A stretch of DNA of 11,436 nucleotides from DASUZD01 sp036377055 (lineage in GTDB: Bacteria; Actinomycetota; Thermoleophilia; Gaiellales; Gaiellaceae), in NCBI GenBank assembly GCA_036377055.1, contig DASUZD010000032.1, forward strand, positions 1-11,436. The letters run 5' to 3'. Numbering within the stretch: the first letter of the stretch is position 1; each line of letters opens with the position of its first letter. Below the pieces are notes generated by a model. That model was not told the DNA's origin. It did no database searches and saw only the letters and a list, made by a program, of their open reading frames with translations. Below, piece after piece: positions 1-7,071 of the stretch. Position numbers and translations under genes: made by a program.

Positions 1-1214
1 TGGTAGTAGTACGGGGCGCTGACGAGCGCTGCGGCTACCGCCACCGCCGCGAGCACGTGCCAGCGCCCGACCGGACGCGCCCGCAGCTCCGGCCACCAGG
101 CGGCGAACGCGCCGATCACGAGCACGGGGCCGAGGTAGAGGATGTGGGAGCGGTCCGGGTGCCGCGGGAGGTAGAGAGCGACGACGACGGCGACGGCGGC
201 GCAGCCCAGGACCTGCTGCGTCTCGTTTCCGCGGAGCAGGCGCCGAAGCCCGAGGAGCGTCGCGACGCCGAGGCCCAGGCTCGTCAGGAGGCTTCCGAGA
301 CCGAAGATCGGGACGTAATTCAGGCGGGAGAAGCGCTTGAACTCGGGGTCCACGCTCGGCAAGACGACGGCGTAGTAGAGGAGCGGCACGAGCGGAAGGG
401 CGGCGAACCACGCCGCGCCCGGAAGCACTCGCCGCCATCCGATCCGCCGCGCCAGGAGGAGTGCATAGAACGCTCCCGTGAGCCACAGAGCCGGCGCGAG
501 GAACGGGTAGATGGCGGTCTCGACTGTCAGCGCGAGTCCGGCGCGGCGAAAGCGGGAGGTGAGGTCGCGATCCGGGCTCGTCAGGAACAGGAGCGTCAGC
601 ACCGCGAGCGGCAGGATCAGCCACGTCCCCGCGGAGGGCGGCGAGTTGTCGGAGCCGACCCCCGAGAGGTGGCTCGTGCCGCGAAGCCCGAGGTCGCGCG
701 CGTAGAGGACGAGCGGCTGAAACGTGCCGGCGAGCAGCGCGATGGCCAGTGGGAAGGCAGGCCGACGAAGTCCGGCTCGCCGTGCGAGCGCGACGAAGGC
801 GAGCGCGAGGAACGGCGCCACGAGCAGATCGGCGGCGAGGTTGAGGACGGCGTAGGGGAGGCCGGTGAGCCGCTCGCCGATCCCGAGCGAGAACTCGAGC
901 GGGTTGAAGAGCCAGCCCTTCGGCGTGCGCTCGGGCGTGAGGAGATTCGCGACGAAGCGTCCGTGCCGAGCCATCTCGTCGGCCCAGAGCTCGTGCTGCG
1001 CGCTGTCGGCGACGTACTTCCCAGCGGTCGCGGACCCCATGAAGTTCCTGCCGCCGAGCGCGAAGCCGGCGATCAGCGGCGCCTCCGCGAGCAGCACGAT
1101 CGCCAGCACCGCGGCGACGCCTGCGCCTTCTGCCGAGCGCAGCCGAACGACCTCCGTCCAACGGCGCGCCGTCGGGGCGGTGGTGCCCGCAGCGTCGGCG
1201 GAAGCTCGCGTCAC
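1..1214 (-). CDS. Polytopic membrane protein, GT-C-like, 3' end outside window
   Basis: Reading leftward from a GTG at 1214, the frame stays open for 404 codons to the window edge, so the C-terminus is missing. The protein alternates hydrophobic segments with short loops: a first membrane segment at about residues 31-55, then many more. Its first outer loop contains ADSAQHELWADEMARHG (69-85) followed by LTPERTPKGWLFNP (92-105). A later loop has SGVGSDNSPPSAG, and near the cut end is LPRHPDRSHILYLGP. An acidic/histidine first outer loop on a multi-spanning protein resembles GT-C glycosyltransferases acting on polyprenyl-linked sugars, but I do not recognise a named family. The GTG overlaps the TGA of the methyltransferase gene (GTGA), so the two are very likely translationally coupled and work on the same envelope glycan. 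Reading frame: high confidence. Glycosyltransferase role: inference. Confidence 0.8.
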   Translation of the reverse strand, partial: MTRASADAAGTTAPTARRWTEVVRLRSAEGAGVAAVLAIVLLAEAPLIAGFALGGRNFMGSATAGKYVADSAQHELWADEMARHGRFVANLLTPERTPKGWLFNPLEFSLGIGERLTGLPYAVLNLAADLLVAPFLALAFVALARRAGLRRPAFPLAIALLAGTFQPLVLYARDLGLRGTSHLSGVGSDNSPPSAGTWLILPLAVLTLLFLTSPDRDLTSRFRRAGLALTVETAIYPFLAPALWLTGAFYALLLARRIGWRRVLPGAAWFAALPLVPLLYYAVVLPSVDPEFKRFSRLNYVPIFGLGSLLTSLGLGVATLLGLRRLLRGNETQQVLGCAAVAVVVALYLPRHPDRSHILYLGPVLVIGAFAAWWPELRARPVGRWHVLAAVAVAAALVSAPYYY

Positions 1215-1975
1215 GCCAGCGGTTTCCGCGCCTCGACGTAGAAACCGCGCGCGGGCCCCCACGTCACTCCCGCCCGCTCGAGCGCGAGCGCGCCCCGTAC
1301 GAGTGGGAACGCCGCCGCGCGCACCGCGAGCCGCGCGTGCCGCACGCGGTCGCGCAGCTCCTCGGCGAGCTGGAGCGTCCCCCGCGTCGTCGGTGTGACG
1401 CGCTCGACCCGGAGCCCGGCCCGCTCGAGCAGCGAGACGATCTCGTCCCGGTCGTAGCCGTGCCGCACCTCGAGCTTCCACGTCGGCCGGCTCGAGCGCA
1501 GAAGCGGCCTCCAGCTGCGCTCGGGCACGTGCGCGACGAGGAGGCCGCCCGGCCGGAGGGCGTCCGCGAACGACCGGAGCGCCGTCTCGTCGTCCTCGAT
1601 CTCGAGCAGGCACTCGAGCGCTGCGACCGCGTCGTACTCCGCGGTGCCGAGCGCTTTCGTCACGTCGGCCTGGTCGAACCGCACGTTCGCCGCGTGCCGC
1701 TCCTCGGCGAGCTCCCTGCCCAGCGAGAGCGCCTCCTGCGAGAGATCGACGGCGGCGACGGTCCAGTCGGGATGACGCCGCCCGAGCGCAGTCGCGAGGA
1801 GCCCCTCGCCGGCCCCGGCGTCGAGGACGCGGAGCGGCCGGCCGTCGGCAAAGCGCTCGATCGACGCCCGAGCGAGCTCCTGCCGCAACCGGCGCCCCGG
1901 CGGCAGCTCGCGCACGTGCCGTTCAAGGATCTCTCGCAGCAACCGATTCGAGTCTAGTTCTGGTGTCGGCGGCAC
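1211..1975 (-). CDS. Class I SAM-dependent methyltransferase
   Basis: 254 residues with the classic Rossmann methyltransferase layout. Motif I is VLDAGAGEG at 50-58. The acidic residue binding the SAM ribose is D77 in VAAVDLS. The adenine-side aspartate is in QADV (102-105). Motif IV/post-I is YDAVAALECLLEI (114-126), and LRPGGLLV (140-147) is the usual strand-loop after it. About 45 residues precede motif I and a substrate-binding C-terminal half follows. The GTG start at 1975 is supported by GGAG (minus strand, 1984-1987) 8 nt upstream. The family methylates small molecules, sugars, lipids or proteins, and the sequence does not show which. It sits first in a coupled pair with the membrane protein to its left and among glycan genes, so methylation of a sugar or polyprenyl-linked intermediate is plausible (inference). 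Its first codons overlap the start of the divergent glycosyltransferase gene. Confidence 0.9.
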   Translation of the reverse strand: MPPTPELDSNRLLREILERHVRELPPGRRLRQELARASIERFADGRPLRVLDAGAGEGLLATALGRRHPDWTVAAVDLSQEALSLGRELAEERHAANVRFDQADVTKALGTAEYDAVAALECLLEIEDDETALRSFADALRPGGLLVAHVPERSWRPLLRSSRPTWKLEVRHGYDRDEIVSLLERAGLRVERVTPTTRGTLQLAEELRDRVRHARLAVRAAAFPLVRGALALERAGVTWGPARGFYVEARKPLA

Positions 1976-3612
1976 GATCTAAACTCCGCCGGGTGCGGCG
2001 TGGGGAACGAGCCGCGGCCGTGCTTGCGTTCGGAGCGATCGCTTCGTTCGTGGCGCTCGCGAGCTACGACCTCCGAGTCCCCGGCCTGTACTACGACGAG
2101 CTCTTCCAGCTCACGACGGCGCTCGCGTTCGTCAAGGGCGGGCTCGGCAGCGCTGTCGCCTGGGTTCCCGGAACCGAGGTGTCGCTCGCCGGACACCCGC
2201 TGCCGCTGATGGCCCAGAGCTACATCGGCGCCGTCAAGACCGTGGCGTTCATCCCCGTCGCGGCCGTCTTCGGCATCTCGCCCGCGAGCGTGCGCGTGTT
2301 CACGATCGCGGTCGCGGCGCTCTCGCTCGTCTTCACGTATCTCTTCGCGCGGCGCCTGTTCCGGAGCCCCGCGGTAGCGGCGGTCGGAGTCGTCCTCCTC
2401 GCGACCGACCCGAGCTTCGTCTTCTACTCGCGCGTCGACTTCGGCCCGTCGGTGTTCATGTTCCTCTTCAAGGCGATCGGCCTCTGGCAGCTCGTCGACT
2501 GGTGGAGGAGCGGGCGGCTCCGCTCGCTCGTCGTGGGCGCCTTCGCGTTCGGGCTCGGCGTCTACGACAAGGCGAACTTCGTCTGGATCGTCGGCGCGGT
2601 CCTCGCCGCCGCACTCCTCCTCGACTACCACGGCGTGCGCCGGCGTCTCGACCGGCGGTCGGCGCTGTGGGCGGCCGGCGCCTTCGCGGTCGGCTGCCTC
2701 CCCTTCCTCGGCTACAACGCGTCCTGGCCGCCGCGCACGGTCCGGTCGGCTGTAACCGGGACGTTGCACGCCGCCACCGGTAACCCGAGCGGCGGTGCGT
2801 TCACCCAGTTCGGCCTACGCGTGCAGCAGCTCGTGCGGCTGCTCGACGGCGAGTCCGTCTCCCGGCTTCTCGTCGGAGGACACGGCGGCGCGCCCGTCCT
2901 GCCTGCGCTGGCGTTCGCCGCTGCGGCGATCGTCGCCGCGCTCTACGCGCTGCCGAGGTTCCGCGCCCGTCTACGCCCGGCGATGTTCGTCGTCTTCTCC
3001 GGCGTCCTCGTGCTCGTCGCCTCGGCGCTGACGCCCGGCGGCTCGTACCCGCACCACGTTCTGCTCGCCTACCCCGCGCCGCACCTGGCGCTCGCTGCGC
3101 TCGTGGTCGAAGGCGGCGGGCTCGTACGCGAGCGGGCGCGGCTCGTGGCGACCGGCCTCGGCGCGGCCGCACTCGCGGCGAGCGTCGCGGTGAGCGTGAC
3201 GACGACGGCCCACGTCCTCTCGCGTCTGCGTGACACGGGCGGCGCAGGCAACTTCTCGGACGGCATCTACACGCTCGAGCGCTCCCTCGTGCGACACGAC
3301 CGCGAGCACCGCCTCGTCGTGGTCGACTGGGGCATCTTCCAGAACCTCGTCGCGCTCTCCGGCGGCGACCTGCGCGCCGTCGAGGTCTGGGACCCGCTGA
3401 ACGCGAGCAAGCCGGTACGCGGGGAGGTTTTGCGGCAGCTCGACGACTCCTCGGCGCGCTACGTCCTCCATGCGCCGGGCGCGACGAGCTTCCCACGTGC
3501 CCGGAGCCGTTTTTTCGCGATCGTCCGCCGGGAGGGCCGGCGAGCCCGGCTCGAGCACAGCGTCGCGACCCGCCAGGGACGACCGCTGTTCGAGGTGTAC
3601 CGCCTACGCTAG
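1963..3612 (+). CDS. GT-C membrane glycosyltransferase, GT39/PMT-like
   Basis: 549 residues: a basic N-terminus, about ten or more hydrophobic segments to roughly residue 420, then a soluble C-terminal part. The first outer loop carries YYDE (43-46), the position of the catalytic acidic residue in GT39/PMT/ArnT-type enzymes. ATDPSFVFYSRVDFGPSVF (147-165) is a typical conserved stretch of the family. Such enzymes move a sugar from a polyprenyl-phosphate donor to a lipid, protein or glycan on the outer face of the membrane; donor and acceptor cannot be read from the sequence. The first GTG (1963) has no clear Shine-Dalgarno sequence. In-frame GTGs at 1993 and 2020 are alternatives, so the start is uncertain. 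It is the only plus-strand gene in the left half. Its start overlaps the methyltransferase gene head-to-head and its stop overlaps the epimerase stop tail-to-tail, leaving no intergenic space of its own. Confidence 0.87.
   Translation: MSAARSKLRRVRRGERAAAVLAFGAIASFVALASYDLRVPGLYYDELFQLTTALAFVKGGLGSAVAWVPGTEVSLAGHPLPLMAQSYIGAVKTVAFIPVAAVFGISPASVRVFTIAVAALSLVFTYLFARRLFRSPAVAAVGVVLLATDPSFVFYSRVDFGPSVFMFLFKAIGLWQLVDWWRSGRLRSLVVGAFAFGLGVYDKANFVWIVGAVLAAALLLDYHGVRRRLDRRSALWAAGAFAVGCLPFLGYNASWPPRTVRSAVTGTLHAATGNPSGGAFTQFGLRVQQLVRLLDGESVSRLLVGGHGGAPVLPALAFAAAAIVAALYALPRFRARLRPAMFVVFSGVLVLVASALTPGGSYPHHVLLAYPAPHLALAALVVEGGGLVRERARLVATGLGAAALAASVAVSVTTTAHVLSRLRDTGGAGNFSDGIYTLERSLVRHDREHRLVVVDWGIFQNLVALSGGDLRAVEVWDPLNASKPVRGEVLRQLDDSSARYVLHAPGATSFPRARSRFFAIVRREGRRARLEHSVATRQGRPLFEVYRLR
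1984..1987 (-). promoter_or_regulatory. Ribosome binding site of the methyltransferase gene
   Basis: GGAG on the minus strand, 8 nt before the GTG at 1975. It decides the start of the methyltransferase and lies inside the first codons of the divergent glycosyltransferase frame, so the two genes share this stretch. Confidence 0.6.
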
Positions 3613-4598
3613 GCGGGCTCGAGCGCCGCCGGCCGTGCGCGCGTGTGCTCGACCACGTCCGCGAGGATGCGGTCGAGGTCGTGCGTCGGCCGCCAGTCGA
3701 TCGCGGCGCCGATCTTCTCGATCGACGGCTCGCGGTGGAGCGTGTCCTCGATCCCGAGCCCGTAGACGTCCTCGTAGGCGACGAACGAAAGCTCCGAGGC
3801 CGAGTCCGTCGCCGCGAGCACGCGCTCCGCGAGGTCGAGGATCCGGATCCGCTCGGTGGAGCCGACGTTGAAGATCTCTCCCGAGAGCGAGGTCTTCTCG
3901 ACCACCCCCTTGAGGGCGCGAATCGTGTCGGCCACATGGCAGAACGAGCGCGTCTGGGTGCCGTCGCCGTGGATCTCGAGCGGCACCCCACCGAGGGCGC
4001 GTGAGACGAACCGCGGGATCACCATCCCGTACTGGCCGCTCTGTCGCGGGCCGACCGTGTTGAAGAGCCGGACGATCACGCAGTCGAGGCTCCGCTCCTG
4101 GTGCCACGCGAGCGCGAGGTGCTCGTCCATCGCCTTCGAGTCGGCGTAGAGCCAGCGCTTCTCGGTCGTCGGCCCGTAGACGCGGCGGTCGTTCTCGGCG
4201 AGCGGCCGCTCCTCGCGGTGGTCGCCGTAGACCTCGGAGCTCGACGCGACGAGGACGCGCTTCCCGAAGCGCGCGCAGTACTCGAGCACGGTCTCGGTGC
4301 CCTGGACGTTCGTGACCATCGTGTGCACCGGCCGCTCGACGATCAGGCGCACGCCGACCGCAGCGGCGAGGTGGAAGACGACGTCGCACTTGTGGACGAG
4401 CTCGTTCACGACCGACGACGAGAGGACAGAGTCGACGACGAGGTGGTAGCCGGGCCGCTCCTTCACGTGGCCCACGTTCGGCAGCGATCCCGTCGAGAGG
4501 TCGTCGAGCGCGAAGACCTCCCAGCCGTCGGCGAGAAGGAGCTCTGCGAGGTGCGATCCGATGAAGCCGGCGCCGCCCGTGATGAGTGCCTTGGGCAA
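3609..4598 (-). CDS. NAD-dependent NDP-sugar epimerase/dehydratase (extended SDR)
   Basis: 329 residues counted from a TTG at 4598. The dinucleotide-binding glycine motif is GGAGFIG (8-14), with D32/D33 at the end of the second strand for the NAD ribose. FHLAA (75-79) is the conserved fourth-strand motif, SSSEVYG (119-125) carries the catalytic serine, and YADSK (151-155) gives the YxxxK pair. RLFNTVGPRQ and the RSF-H-V-A-D element are typical of the UDP-glucose epimerase / UDP-glucuronate decarboxylase / dTDP-glucose dehydratase group. It converts a nucleotide sugar in the cytoplasm, but which one cannot be told from sequence alone. No ATG or GTG lies near the Rossmann motif, so TTG is the likely start, with a weak TAGG 9 nt upstream. 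It lies 10 nt after the stop of the Wzy-like gene, so the two form one operon. The stop shares CTAG with the convergent glycosyltransferase gene. Confidence 0.93.
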   Translation of the reverse strand: MPKALITGGAGFIGSHLAELLLADGWEVFALDDLSTGSLPNVGHVKERPGYHLVVDSVLSSSVVNELVHKCDVVFHLAAAVGVRLIVERPVHTMVTNVQGTETVLEYCARFGKRVLVASSSEVYGDHREERPLAENDRRVYGPTTEKRWLYADSKAMDEHLALAWHQERSLDCVIVRLFNTVGPRQSGQYGMVIPRFVSRALGGVPLEIHGDGTQTRSFCHVADTIRALKGVVEKTSLSGEIFNVGSTERIRILDLAERVLAATDSASELSFVAYEDVYGLGIEDTLHREPSIEKIGAAIDWRPTHDLDRILADVVEHTRARPAALEPA

Positions 4599-4608
4599 GT
4601 GCGGAAGC

Positions 4609-6486
4609 CTACCGGGCGCTTCGGAGCAATCCGGGGATGTCCGGCGAGCGCGGATACAGGGCCAGCGCCTGCCGCAGCTCGCGTCGCGCGTCGGCCTTGC
4701 GGCCCGCGTGCAGGTAGGCGAGCCCGAGCGCGTAGCGAAGCTCTTCCTGCCGCGGCTCCTTCCGCACGGCCTGCTCGAGCGGCGGGATGTCCTTCGGCGG
4801 GCTTGCGAGCACGGCCTGCGCCTCGTAGGGCTCGGTCGCGAGCGGGTCGAGGCGCCGAGCCCAGCGGAGGTCGGAAGCGGCGCCCGCCGGATCGCCGTAG
4901 GCGCGCGTCGTGTAGCGGGACGAGAGCCATGGCGGCGCGAACGCGAGGAGCCCGAGGGCCACCGCGGCGACACCGGTCGGGAGCGCCGCGCGCCACGGCA
5001 GCGACCTCGTCGAGTCCGCCGCGCCGCCGATCCCGACGAGGAGCAGCGCGGGGATCGTGACCGTCGGCAGGGTCCAGGTCCAGTCGACCGTCGAGTGAGC
5101 CAGCCAGTAGACGCCCGCGGCCGCGGCGGTCGCCGAGGTAAGCGAGCGGCGTCCACGGGCGAGCGCGGCGGCGAGCGGCAGCCCGATTCCGACCGCGAGA
5201 AGCATGAAACCGACGATGCCGGTCTCGCTCAGCGCGTCGAGCTCGACCGAATGCGCCCGCAGCGGGGTCTCGATGCTCTTCCCGTCCTTCAGGTACACCC
5301 AGCGGAAGCCGAACCCGCCGACGCCCGCGATCGGATGTCGCTCGAACGTCTTGACCGCGACGCGCCAGAAGTCGTAGCGATTTGAGCCCAGCGAGAAGAG
5401 GTGCGTCGTTCCCTCCCGGTGCGTCGGCAGCGTCTTGAACGACCGCCACTGCTTCGCCACCCAGTGGCCGGGGTCGTCGACCCTGGCCGAGAACGCGGCG
5501 GCGCAGCCGGCGAGCGCCGCGACGAGCGCGACGAGCGTGACGAAGGAGAGGATCCGATGCGCCTTCGCCCCGATCTCGATCCGCCGGTCGGCGAGCGCCC
5601 AGACGAGACCGGCCGCGGCCGCGATCGCGACGAGGACGAGCGCGACCGACCCGGCGTGGCGGATCGACGTAGTCAGGTCGGCGTCGTCGGCGCGGTACGG
5701 CCCGGTGAGCGGCCGGAACGCCGCGCCGACAAGCGCGGCCGAGACGAGCGTCGGCACGAGCGCCCGCAGTCGGGCCGGGCAGACGGCGAAGAAGACGACG
5801 GCGGAGACGGCGAGCGCGATCGCGCCGCCCTTGCTCTGCGCGAGCAGCCAGCCGGCGAGGAGCGCCGTCGCCGCCCCGAGCGCCGCGGCGCGAGCGACCG
5901 CGGGCCACGTCCGACGCGCAGCGAGCCCGACGGCGGGCCAGAACGCGATGAGGAAGAACGCGGCGTCCGCGTTCGGGTATGTCACCGGAGAGTCGAGCCG
6001 GCCGAAGATGTAGAGCTCCGCCGGATGGTCGGCGTACCGGAGACGGAGCTCTGTCGCGAGGGCGAGCGCCGCGAGCACGCCGACGACGAGCGCCGTCGCC
6101 GCCCGGCGCTCGCCCGCGCTGCGGAGCGTGACGAGCGGCGTCCAGAGCGCGAGCGCGTACAGCGCGGTCAGCAGCGCCTCGTCGCGCGCTCGCGACGGAA
6201 GCGGCGACCACGAGATCGAGATCGCGACCCAGACGGCAAGCGCGAGCAGTCCGGCGACGCCGCCTGCCTGGAGCCGGCCTGGAACCAGCGCAGTCCCAGA
6301 GAGCGTGACCGCGGCCACCACGAGCGCCAGCCCAACCGCGTACGGCAGCCAGTCCGAGGCGTCGATGCTGCCGTAGTCGTGCCAGGCCAGGACCGCCGTG
6401 GACGCGACGAATACGGCGATCGGCACGAGGTGCAGCAGCGATCGGCTCGCGGCAGTTGGAGAAAAACCCGTGGGAAGGACTTGCAA
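4609..6486 (-). CDS. O-antigen ligase/polymerase-like membrane protein with C-terminal TPR
   Basis: 625 residues from a TTG at 6486. About a dozen hydrophobic segments flank a long outer loop that carries the Wzy_C-type signature: GSNRYDFW (367-374), HPIAGVGGFGF (384-394) and HSVELDALSETG (412-423). This arrangement is seen in WaaL ligases and Wzy polymerases, which transfer or extend undecaprenyl-linked glycan at the outer face of the membrane. After the last membrane segment comes a soluble tail; its last 45 residues (EELRYALGLAYLHAGRKADA onward) match one tetratricopeptide repeat with a partial second. The tail would sit outside the cell or in the cytoplasm depending on the segment count, which I could not settle. 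The TTG lacks a good ribosome binding site; a GTG at codon 21 is an alternative. It is transcribed with the downstream epimerase, and its promoter must lie in 6487-6644, divergent from the LPXTG gene. Confidence 0.88.
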   Translation of the reverse strand: MQVLPTGFSPTAASRSLLHLVPIAVFVASTAVLAWHDYGSIDASDWLPYAVGLALVVAAVTLSGTALVPGRLQAGGVAGLLALAVWVAISISWSPLPSRARDEALLTALYALALWTPLVTLRSAGERRAATALVVGVLAALALATELRLRYADHPAELYIFGRLDSPVTYPNADAAFFLIAFWPAVGLAARRTWPAVARAAALGAATALLAGWLLAQSKGGAIALAVSAVVFFAVCPARLRALVPTLVSAALVGAAFRPLTGPYRADDADLTTSIRHAGSVALVLVAIAAAAGLVWALADRRIEIGAKAHRILSFVTLVALVAALAGCAAAFSARVDDPGHWVAKQWRSFKTLPTHREGTTHLFSLGSNRYDFWRVAVKTFERHPIAGVGGFGFRWVYLKDGKSIETPLRAHSVELDALSETGIVGFMLLAVGIGLPLAAALARGRRSLTSATAAAAGVYWLAHSTVDWTWTLPTVTIPALLLVGIGGAADSTRSLPWRAALPTGVAAVALGLLAFAPPWLSSRYTTRAYGDPAGAASDLRWARRLDPLATEPYEAQAVLASPPKDIPPLEQAVRKEPRQEELRYALGLAYLHAGRKADARRELRQALALYPRSPDIPGLLRSAR

Positions 6487-6512
6487 ACCGAACCCGTTTA
6501 ACGTACGTCTAT

Positions 6513-6518
6513 AAGGAG
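6513..6518 (+). promoter_or_regulatory. Strong ribosome binding site of the short leader ORF
   Basis: AAGGAG, 7 nt before the ATG at 6526. It is one of the best Shine-Dalgarno matches in the window, and it overlaps a possible -10 element (TATAAG, 6510-6515). Both cannot serve the same transcript: if the ribosome site is used, the promoter is further upstream. Confidence 0.45.
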
Positions 6519-6525
6519 ACTCGGC

Positions 6526-6588
6526 ATGTGGCGCCGGGTCGTGCGGCTGTCGAGAGGGGAAAACGTCAAGGAGGGTTTCGTACCTTAA
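6526..6588 (+). CDS. Possible 20-residue leader peptide
   Basis: ATG at 6526 to TAA at 6586-6588 encodes 20 residues, beginning MWRRVVRLSRG and ending KEGFVP, rich in arginine and valine. It is preceded by AAGGAG at 7 nt spacing, better than the sites of most large genes here. It lies 56 nt upstream of the LPXTG gene, in a different frame. I do not recognise the peptide. It could be a regulatory upstream ORF controlling the following genes, a real small protein, or chance. The ATG and ideal spacing are seen directly; the leader role is inference. Confidence 0.35.
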   Translation: MWRRVVRLSRGENVKEGFVP

Positions 6589-6644
6589 GCGGCACCTCTG
6601 TCGTTATAAGGGCGGGAGCTGTCGGGAATCGAAGGGAGAGCGAG

Positions 6645-7037
6645 ATGCGTCGGGGAAGAGTCTTCACTGCAGTGACCGCGTTTGCGGCCGCGGTCGCCGT
6701 CGGAGCGCCGGGTGCGCTTGCAGCAACGCCGCAACAGATCTACAAGGACTACGCCGACAACGGGCGGCTGGACGGTAACTACTCCAAGCGCGACCTTCAG
6801 CGTGCTCTGCGCGATGCGGTCGCCCAGGGGTATCCGACTCCGAAGAACGTCGCGCCGGCGATTCACAAGAAGCTGAGCGCGCCGAAGAGCGGCGTCGCCG
6901 GTGCATCGCTGCCGGGGGCGAAGAAGCAGGGAGCGCTTCCGTTCACGGGCCTCGACCTGGCCCTGATGACGGTCGGCGGCTTCTCGCTGCTCCTGCTCGG
7001 TGGGGCGCTGCGGCGGTTCGGGAAGAGCAAGGCCTAA
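6645..7037 (+). CDS. Small secreted LPXTG-type cell-wall-anchored protein
   Basis: 130 residues from ATG 6645, with AAGGGAG (6632-6638) 6 nt upstream; longer in-frame starts to the left would overlap the divergent gene. The N-terminus is a signal peptide: basic MRRGR, a hydrophobic core, and a probable cut after ALA (24-26). The mature part has one short domain, QQIYKDYADNGRLDGNYSKR (30-49), continuing to about residue 77, where it is lysine-rich, then a glycine/alanine/lysine linker. The C-terminus is a textbook sorting signal: LPFTG (98-102), a hydrophobic stretch (about 103-122) and a basic tail RRFGKSKA. A sortase should cut between T and G and attach the protein to the cell wall; no sortase gene is in the window. 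It lies 34 nt before the initiating sugar transferase gene, so the two are probably co-transcribed. A role in holding or organising the surface glycan is inference. Confidence 0.88.
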   Translation: MRRGRVFTAVTAFAAAVAVGAPGALAATPQQIYKDYADNGRLDGNYSKRDLQRALRDAVAQGYPTPKNVAPAIHKKLSAPKSGVAGASLPGAKKQGALPFTGLDLALMTVGGFSLLLLGGALRRFGKSKA

Positions 7038-7071
7038 CCGGCAAGCGGCTTAGTCCGAAGGGACGCGAGGA

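Larger units (their letters stand above)
6487..6644. promoter_or_regulatory. Divergent intergenic/leader region
   Basis: 158 nt between the leftward Wzy-like gene and the rightward LPXTG gene, clearly richer in A+T than its surroundings. TATAAGG occurs twice (6510-6516 and 6605-6611) and could serve as -10 elements, but neither has a convincing TTGACA-like box at 16-18 nt. The 8-nt palindrome ACGTACGT lies at 6501-6508. An AAAC (6485-6488) and a CGTC (6506-6509) are 17 nt apart, loosely like ECF-type boxes. The region also contains a short ORF with its own strong ribosome binding site. Promoters for both directions must be here, but their exact positions are not established. Confidence 0.5.

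Noticed and set aside
57..1241. 394-codon plus-strand frame at the left end
   Set aside because: Arginine/glutamate-rich low-complexity translation with no motif. The minus strand in the same place reads as a coherent membrane protein joined by GTGA to a recognised gene.
4463..6211. 582-codon minus-strand frame overlapping the Wzy-like and epimerase genes
   Set aside because: It is out of frame with both recognised proteins and its translation is arginine/alanine-rich without motifs; a shadow of the real genes.
6487..6644. Possible riboswitch (c-di-GMP type) in the leader of the LPXTG gene
   Set aside because: The expected conserved core sequences and paired stems of that class are not present; only weak hairpins could be drawn.
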